A stretch of 38,327 nucleotides of DNA from Gnetum montanum (taxonomy: Eukaryota; Streptophyta; Gnetopsida; Gnetales; Gnetaceae), in the NCBI GenBank assembly GCA_015680685.1, contig MNCI01024146.1:102400-140726 (forward strand), given 5' to 3'. Made by a program: the position numbers and the translations under genes. How positions within the stretch are numbered: the stretch's first letter is position 1; every line of letters starts with the position of its first letter. Positions 32,560 through 38,327 of the stretch are shown piece after piece. The notes beneath the pieces are model-generated. The model had not been told where the DNA came from. It saw only the letters and a program-made list of their open reading frames with translations, and did no database searches.

Positions 32560-32830
32560 CAAGGTAAGGTAGAATAAAATAATAATAATTAAATAAATTT
32601 AATTTTAAATTTATTTTTGTGTAAGGTTGTGCATTCAAACCCCAACCCCTCATTTCAAATTACTTTAAAAAATTAATTTTAAATTTATTACGAGAGGTTG
32701 TGGCTTTAAACCCCAACCCCTTAATTCAAATTAGTTAAAAAAAACAAAGCGGGAGGTCTGGGTTCAAATCCCATCTCTAATTTGTAAAATTAAAAAAAGT
32801 TAAATTTTTCTAGGGTTGTGGCCCTAATCT
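32560..32830. repeat. Three tandem AT-rich units with a tRNA-like B-box word
   Basis: Three units of about 75-85 bases each hold a version of GGTT-TG-NTTCAAACCCCAACCCC: GTGCATTCAAACCCC (32630), GTGGCTTTAAACCCC (32700) and CTGGGTTCAAATCCC (32757). The third fits the RNA polymerase III B box (GGTTCRANNCC). AT-rich spacers of ATTTTAAATTTATT type separate them. No A box or cloverleaf was found, so it is not a tRNA gene; a SINE-derived tandem repeat is possible. Confidence 0.6.
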
Positions 32831-33204
32831 TAATGGTTAGGAGTTGTGGCCAGTCCATGCCACTACACCAAGTTGTAGTAAGGCATGCTGCATCACTACA
32901 TAGTAAGGCCACAAGACCTAACCATGCAACATCATGATTGGCTAGGCTACCAATGAGACCCTACTTGCTACCAAGATCAAAATGTTAGCCGTGCAACATC
33001 GTGGCAAGCTAGAGTAATGCCTATAATACTCTTGTGCCAATGCCTTTGCCCCATCCACATGTCTCACCCTATGCCCTATCGTCTATTCTCATCCTATGCC
33101 ATCATTTGTCCTGGTCCTTTGTTGTATTACATCCTCAACTTGCACCATCATTGCCCATGCTTACCTTTTGCACCATCACTATTCCTAACATCATTATTTA
33201 TCAG

Positions 33205-33735
33205 TGTCAAGAATCATCACTACTCCACCTCTTTGCAAACACTGTTGACATTGAGGATCATCGCCTCTTCTAGCAAACTATGGACATTGTGGGTGCCAGA
33301 AATCAGTACTCCTTTGGACACATCATGGACATCACCAACACCAAAAATCATTGTTCCTTCAAATGCATCTCAAACACTACTAGTGTCGAAAATTTTCACA
33401 CCTTTCAGTGCATCCTAGACATTGGTAGTGCTAGAAATCACTATTCCTTTTGGTGCACCACAAACACCACTAATGCTAGAAATTGCTATCGCTTCTAGCA
33501 CATTGTGAAGATTACTAATGTCAAAAATTGTCATCCCCTCCAATGCCTCATAGCCAATGCAGGTGCTAGAAATCATCACCTCCTTCAATGCCCTATTGAC
33601 ATTGTTGGTGTTAAAAGTTATCATCCCCTTTAGTGCCCCATGGACATTGCCAATGCTAAAAATCATCATCCCCTCTAGCATCCCACAAACACCACTAGTG
33701 CAAGAAATCATCGTCCCTCTAGTGCCACTATAGGA
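33205..33735. repeat. 45-bp minisatellite, about twelve units
   Basis: Units read AAATCATCATCCCCTCTAGT followed by GCCCCA-GGACATT and CCAATGCTA, with most units exactly 45 bases long. Because 45 is a multiple of three, long open frames occur on both strands (33017-33418 and 33280-33498 plus, 33415-33774 minus), but these are by-products. Units are diverged from each other, so the array is old. Confidence 0.88.
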
Positions 33736-33774
33736 AACCCTTGTCACTACCACATACACCACATTAAGCACCAT

Positions 33775-33950
33775 CTAGGCCTTGGTAAAAGCTATGTAGG
33801 CCCCACCTAGGCTTCATAGGCCCTCACAAGGGCAGTGTAGGCCTGCCTATGTCATGCTAGCCCTAATAAAAGGGTTGCACAAGCTTCTCCTAGGCCACAT
33901 GAGCCCTAATGTAGGATGTGCATGTCCTAGGAGGATTACGTTGGAGCTAC
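33775..33950. repeat. Irregular TAGGCC-rich repeat
   Basis: GTAGGCC, CATAGGCC and CTAGGCC words recur at irregular spacing after the minisatellite (for example CATCTAGGCC, TGTAGGCCCCACCTAGGC and GTAGGCCTGCC). There is no clear unit length. Confidence 0.5.
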
Positions 33951-35010
33951 CTATGCCATTGATGCCCATCGCCCATTACCCAAAGTCGAACATTTCCACT
34001 ACTATTCTCCTTGTGATCACCACCACCACCACTATCCTTTTACACCCTATGATCACCGCCATCATTCTTACTCCTACTATTGTCCCTACCCTTTTCCCGA
34101 GTGACAGAAAAATTTTTTTCATCAACCAATGAAGAATTTAAATTTTCTATCAACTCACAAAGAATTAAAAATTTAATAATAACATTAGTTGAAATTTTCA
34201 AAAAATAAAATTAGTGCATGGGTACAAAATAAAATAATAATTTTGTAATTATGCATGCTTGTCCTGGAGTAGTATTGGGATTGATGACCTCTTGGGAAGT
34301 CTCATTTTTCATGCCAAAGGTTTTGGACCTCAGAATCCATAACTTTGATTTAAAAAGTATTTTTTGATGAATGAAGAGTCATTTCCTATAGATTTCAACC
34401 TTCTAAACCTAGTGGTGAAGTCAAATCTACCACATGGAATCCAAAAAATTAGTTTTCATCCCTTTCCCAACATAGTATCTTAAGACTCTGAAAGGCTTAA
34501 TTTTAGCATAACTTGAGCATACAATCCACTTTTTTAACATATAGTCATTTCCAATATTTTTCACCTTTCTAAATTAAATGGAAAGGTTAGATTTATCATC
34601 TAGGCACTGAATAATTCAATAATATTATAAATTGTGCCTTAATAGAACACAACTTAGGATAACTAATTATGCCTACCAATTTAATTATTAAGACTTACAA
34701 ATTTAACCTCTAAAGATTAAGTGTTTAACCTATGTAGATAGATAGTCTTAGCTTTCCAAACCTCTAAATTTGTCATTAGTTAAACTACTAGATTCAATGT
34801 CTTAAGTGAGGTAGAAAGGTCATTAAGAATTAGATAATGTAGTAAATCAGTTAATCAGTTGATAAATAAGTTAGTAAATCAAAATAATTAATAAGATGTA
34901 TATTAATTCATCCTGCAACTAAATCATATGGTAGAAAAAACATGAAAATTCATAATCTTATTGTGATAACATGTATGATACCCATAAGGAGTAATGGTCT
35001 AGTAGAGAAT
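33951..35010. other. No gene recognised
   Basis: It contains a CACCAC microsatellite near 34017-34035 and AT-rich sequence with no coding texture on either strand. The 92-codon frame 33854-34132 is low-complexity and lacks motifs. Confidence 0.5.
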
Positions 35011-35022
35011 TGAAGAATAAGA

Positions 35023-35435
35023 ATGAAAGTTGCAACATACAATGTGCTTGCAAGACACCTAGCAAGTGAGAAACAATATCTAATATGTCCATCATGGACC
35101 CTGGACTAGCATTAGTATTGATACCCATGCATCTTAGCAGAGTTAAAAGATTTGGATGTTCATGCCTTATTCCTACAAGAAGTCTTGACATGGGAATTTC
35201 TATATCAATTCCAACAAAACTTGGGAAATATGGGATACAAAGATATTTACAAGCAAAAAGATTCTTATGGAAGTTCTTCTTTCAAGACACAACATGGATG
35301 GTTGCTCATGTTGAATTTTGGTATGTCAAAACCTTAAGAAAAATGAGGAATGAGGATGCTTGTATGGTTATTGTGTTTATAGGACAAGAACACGGAGATC
35401 AGAATGAAAGCACAAGAAATGATATGTCAAAGTGA
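35023..35435 (+). pseudogene. Fragment like a CCR4/nocturnin-type deadenylase (EEP domain)
   Basis: The frame opens with MKVATYNVLARHLASEKQYL and CPSWTLD, then meets three stops within five codons (35107-35121), and continues ILAELKDLDVHALFLQEV, FLYQFQQNLGNMGYKDIYKQ and HGWLLM. The order YNVLA, CPSW, LQEV (glutamate at 35179-35181), GY-x3-Y-K and a G-W/C block follows the exonuclease-endonuclease-phosphatase domain of CCR4-like mRNA deadenylases. A shift after 35337 leads to RNEDACMVIVF (to about 35435), resembling the later NVALIVVL block with about 30 residues missing. No introns are seen in the fragment. It lies directly before the LTR-like repeat at 35484. Confidence 0.6.
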
Positions 35436-35483
35436 AGTTCACAAGGACTTGTCAAACATAAATGAAGACTCTAGGAATGAGAG

Positions 35484-36478
35484 CTATAATGAGATGTGAA
35501 ACTAAATACTACAAGGACTTAAGTAGGAGTAAGAAAAAAGATGAAGATGACAACAAAATGAAGAAATTTCCATTATTAGGGATGAGCCAAATCAATGAAA
35601 GAAAGCCTTGGGAAGCAAAGCCTAAAAACTAAGCAGATGTCTCCCAAAAGTAGAAGACATCTTGGTTGAAGCGTAGAAGAATCAAAGAAGACGTCTTGCC
35701 AAAAAAATACACATCTCCTTTAGTGGAGATACATCTCCTATAAATTAAGTTTCTTAAAGTGAGACAATGCAATTTCGAAGAAGATGTTTTTCCTAGCAGT
35801 TAGATAGTCATTGCACAAATTCCAAGGTGTTATCAAAAACTTCTAGGCTCTAACAAGACTTCTTTGTCTGGGATTTTGTGAAAGTATTGTACATGATTTG
35901 TCACAATCAAAGAAATCATTAAATTTTGCACTCTTGTACCTTATTTTCCATACCATTTGCTTTTATATTATACTTTATTATCATATCATCTATGCTATTT
36001 TATTAAGTAATCAACTTTGATGTACCTTAAAGTATAAGGACCAACAAATCAATTGCATCCTTTCCTTGTAATTCTTGTTTCTCTTTTGTTGCCTTGTTGG
36101 GGTTGATGTACTTCTTGCAAGAAAGCATTATCCCTGAACTTTTTAGAATCCTATAGGATTGAGTGATTGGTGTAGCATCACAACACCCCAAAGTAGAGCT
36201 CAAGTTGTAAAGGTTGTTGGATCATGAAAACAACATTCTAAGCTTGTTGAAACCTTGTGGGGTTGAGTGGATTCATGGAGACCAATTACTTTAGAGTGCA
36301 GCTTAGAGCTATACAAGGTATGGTATCTTTCAAACCACATTTTGAGAGAAACAAAGTCTAGAGGTTTGCTAGCAATCTACCCTCCAAGTGAGCACTAACA
36401 ATGTTGAGAAATCACATTAAAGTTGGTTGTGTTCTTCATGGTTGAAGAATTTTTTTGAAAGTTGGAAAACCTAAGAAA
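35484..36478 (+). repeat. LTR-like dispersed repeat, copy B
   Basis: This is collinear with 10165-11070. It also carries an ACATCTCCTTTAGTGGAGAT foldback near 35730, with TAGATGTC-like words in copy A at the same place. The middle (35935-36015) is extra AT-rich sequence compared with copy A. It could be the 3' LTR of an older element holding the integrase fragment at 32116. Confidence 0.6.
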
Positions 36479-37069
36479 ATACTTCATTGTAAATGTAAAA
36501 ATTGTAACCCATAGTGGTTTTATACTATTGGGGCTAAAAAATGTCTCATAAGTGATTAAAGCCTCATTTCCCAAGTCAAAAATTCATGTAGTATCTATAT
36601 TTGAGCTTGTGGGGGATGTCAAAATTGCCTTTTGGAATGCCAAAAAGGACAATTTGATGGGTTTTATGGGGGTTATACATTTTTCTATGTTGGAAGCACA
36701 TGCAAAAGGGTAAATCTCACCTACCCACAATAGGTAAGGATGATGGTTTTGGAAACTTTCCTCCTTCATCGTGGAGACCACATGCATAGCCTAGAAACCT
36801 TCCTCCCTCATCATGGAAGTTTCCCCCCAACATGTAGTCTTCACCCCTAGTGTTGAAAATTACATCCCACAACATGGAAGCCACAAAAGCCAAAATTCAT
36901 CATTTCATTCTCTTCAGTATTGACCAGCCACTACAATAAGAATGGTGGAGAGATCAATGTGGAAGGTGTGCCCTAGCTACTATTTATAGTAAATTGAATG
37001 GCCATGGGGAGAAGCACATACTTTGTATAGTAACCCTCCAAAGTTGGGCATCCATCTCACCTATAATTG

Positions 37070-37180
37070 GCAACCAATTTACAGCCATTTTGTAGCCATT
37101 TTACAACCAATTTGTAGCCATTTTATAGCCAATTTGCAGCCATTTTTGTAGCCAAATAATAGCCATTTGGCAGCCCCATT
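37070..37180. repeat. Short tandem repeat of TTTGTAGCCAT type
   Basis: CAATTTACAGCCATTTTGTAGCCATTTTACAACC and following words repeat with a 10-14 base spacing about nine times, ending just before the LTR TATA box. It could affect promoter spacing but nothing more can be read. Confidence 0.75.
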
Positions 37181-37195
37181 CATGGCCCAAGAACC

Positions 37196-37203
37196 TATAA
37201 AAG
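37196..37203 (+). promoter_or_regulatory. TATA box of the second LTR
   Basis: GAACCTATAAAAGCC is a strong plant TATA motif. It is followed about 560 bases later by AATAAA, a spacing acceptable for an R region. Confidence 0.7.
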
Positions 37204-37759
37204 CCAATTCCAAATACCATTTAGAGGTTTAGCAATTTTCTCAAGGTTTCAGAATTTTATATAGTTCAACACTAGCAATTCAGCAACTTTTGGCATTCAA
37301 ACACTTTGATAATTGCACACACTTTTGTACACAAAACTATTCATAGTTCTACACTTGGGAATTCTCAAGCACCCAATATTTTTTACAAGTTTTCACACTT
37401 GTATTCTCTTGAACCCAATGTAGATGCCCTATGACCTTATTGCTTCATAACCACCTTTGGGATTTGTGAATTTCAAGCTCCATATTGCACTCCTGGGATT
37501 CCCAACTCCTAGTGTAGAGCATTTGAGTAGCTTAGATTTTTCACATTTCTTAACCCCCATCCTAGCTTATGTTGTAGATCTAAGGTTGTAGTTGAGGAAG
37601 GTTAAAAAGAATCAAGAGTGGCTTAGCACCCGAATCGTGGAGTGGATTACATCAACTTCAACAAGCTTTGAACTCCTTCACTAGTGAACCCTCCTTTGGT
37701 TGTTCATTTAGGCATCATTTGTATACATTTTCTCTAACTTATTATTTCTTTGTTTTCTT

Positions 37760-37765
37760 AATAAA
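37760..37765 (+). terminator. AATAAA poly(A) signal in the second LTR
   Basis: TTCTTAATAAAGTTTTAATTT lies between the TATA box and the LTR end, where a retrotransposon transcript would be polyadenylated. Confidence 0.55.
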
Positions 37766-37973
37766 GTTTTAATTTAGATCTACTGTCAATTTTGCATTTT
37801 CTTCACCATGCTTTTCATTTCCTAAGTCCCTGGTTAATCTACTAAACTAGCCAAGGTACCTTGAATCCCATTTTTCTTGCAGAGTCCCTAGGGATTCAAG
37901 GTTCAAAAACTACTACATCGAGGATCTCTAGTTTTTTGTAGTGACTAGAATTTTTAGTTGCAATAATTTTTCT

Positions 37974-37989
37974 TGGCACTATAAGGAGG
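37974..37989 (+). other. tRNA-Asn primer-binding site of the second Tat-like element
   Basis: TGGCACTATAAGGAGG matches the tRNA-Asn complement at 14 of 16 positions and is almost identical to the site of the first element, including the following GGCC. About ten bases separate it from the presumed LTR end. Confidence 0.72.
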
Positions 37990-38327
37990 GCCTTCACCTA
38001 AATTCTATGACTAGACATATTCTTTTTGTTATCATTTTCAAGCTTGTCCTTGATTTTTGCAACCAAAACCTTTGAAGAATCAATGTTGATCTTCCCCCGC
38101 TATGATCAAAACTATAGTGTGGAAGTTGTAGCTAGCTGGGTTTTATCTTTCCACAGCACTTACTATGAATTTTACAGTCCAAAACAAATGTTAATATCCA
38201 TTCTCCCTCATTTTTTCTTTTTACTTCCAAAAATTTATTCTCTAGTTTCTAAAGCGTATGGTTTAACTCTTTTGTAAGTTAGCTTCCCTGCCGTGCCCTC
38301 CCCTCCCCACACAGCACCACCACCACC
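37990..38327 (+). other. 5' leader of the second Tat-like element
   Basis: This follows the primer-binding site. The 83-codon frame at 38026-38277 has a hydrophobic character without gag motifs and is probably not coding. The last 45 bases turn abruptly C-rich (CCCTCCCCTCCCC, CACCACCACC). Confidence 0.5.

Larger units (their letters stand above)
36617..37965 (+). repeat. 5' LTR of a second Tat-like element (5' end uncertain)
   Basis: The 3' end of this LTR aligns with the R-U5 end of the first Tat element read on the minus strand: TAAGTCCCT-x4-TAATC-ACTA-AC then CAAGG-ACC-T, and later TAGTGAC-x3-A and GTTGC-A-A before the primer-binding site. The TATA box (37196) and the AATAAA signal (37760) are in order. 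The start at 36617 is a guess at a TGTC after GGGGGA. The element faces the first one and continues beyond the window. Confidence 0.6.

Noticed and set aside
32755-32775. Possible tRNA gene at the GGTTCAAATCCC word
   Set aside because: No cloverleaf, acceptor stem or A box could be drawn around it.
33017-33498. Overlapping plus-strand open frames of 72-133 codons
   Set aside because: They arise from the 45-bp minisatellite and its flank, with low-complexity translations and no motifs.
35023-35337. LINE-type endonuclease as source of the EEP-like fragment
   Set aside because: The YNVLA...CPSW...LQEV order fits CCR4-like deadenylases better than the LQET and GRSGG pattern of LINE endonucleases, and no LINE RT follows.

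Overview
This window looks like plant nuclear DNA, a stretch of nested and decayed LTR retrotransposons with no intact host gene. The evidence is plant Ty3/gypsy lineages (Tat and Athila types and a chromovirus), primer-binding sites that pair with plant tRNA-Asn, AT-rich intergenic sequence, and reading frames broken mostly by TAG and TGA. Such stops arise from CAG, CGA or TGG by C-to-T change, the usual decay of methylated repeats. I could not name the species.

Layout. 1-1902 (+): an Athila-like pol remnant (RNase H, integrase). 1903-4560: unassigned, with one perfect hairpin. 4560-5470 (+): a decayed ORF of unknown function. 7150-8660 (+): a chromovirus-like reverse transcriptase/RNase H remnant. 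9560-10125 (+): a decayed coiled-coil-like ORF. 10165-11070 and 35484-36478: two direct copies of a diverged repeat, possibly the LTRs of an old element. 12299-32110 (-): the main feature, a complete but decayed Tat/Ogre-type element of 19,812 bp. It has 2.16 and 2.17 kb LTRs, a perfect 5-bp target-site duplication (TATAG), a tRNA-Asn primer-binding site, polypurine tract, gag, protease, RT, RNase H, a second archaeal-type RNase H and integrase. 32116-32400 (+): a probable integrase fragment of an older element. 32560-33950: tandem repeats. 35023-35435 (+): a broken fragment resembling a CCR4/nocturnin-type deadenylase. About 36617-37965 (+): the 5' LTR of a second Tat-like element facing the first one.

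The most unusual object lies inside the Tat element. Its protease and RT coding parts are separated by about 6 kb. That gap carries, on the opposite strand, a gene-like unit of about eight exons with its own TATA box (20317), mostly consensus splice sites that preserve reading frame, an acidic segment, a probable coiled coil and an AT-rich 3' end. Related tandem repeats lie on both sides of it, and related repeats also lie in the element's own 3' region. Ogre elements are known to splice an intron between protease and RT. The antisense gene may therefore sit inside that intron, and a good minus-strand 3' splice site occurs at 19773.
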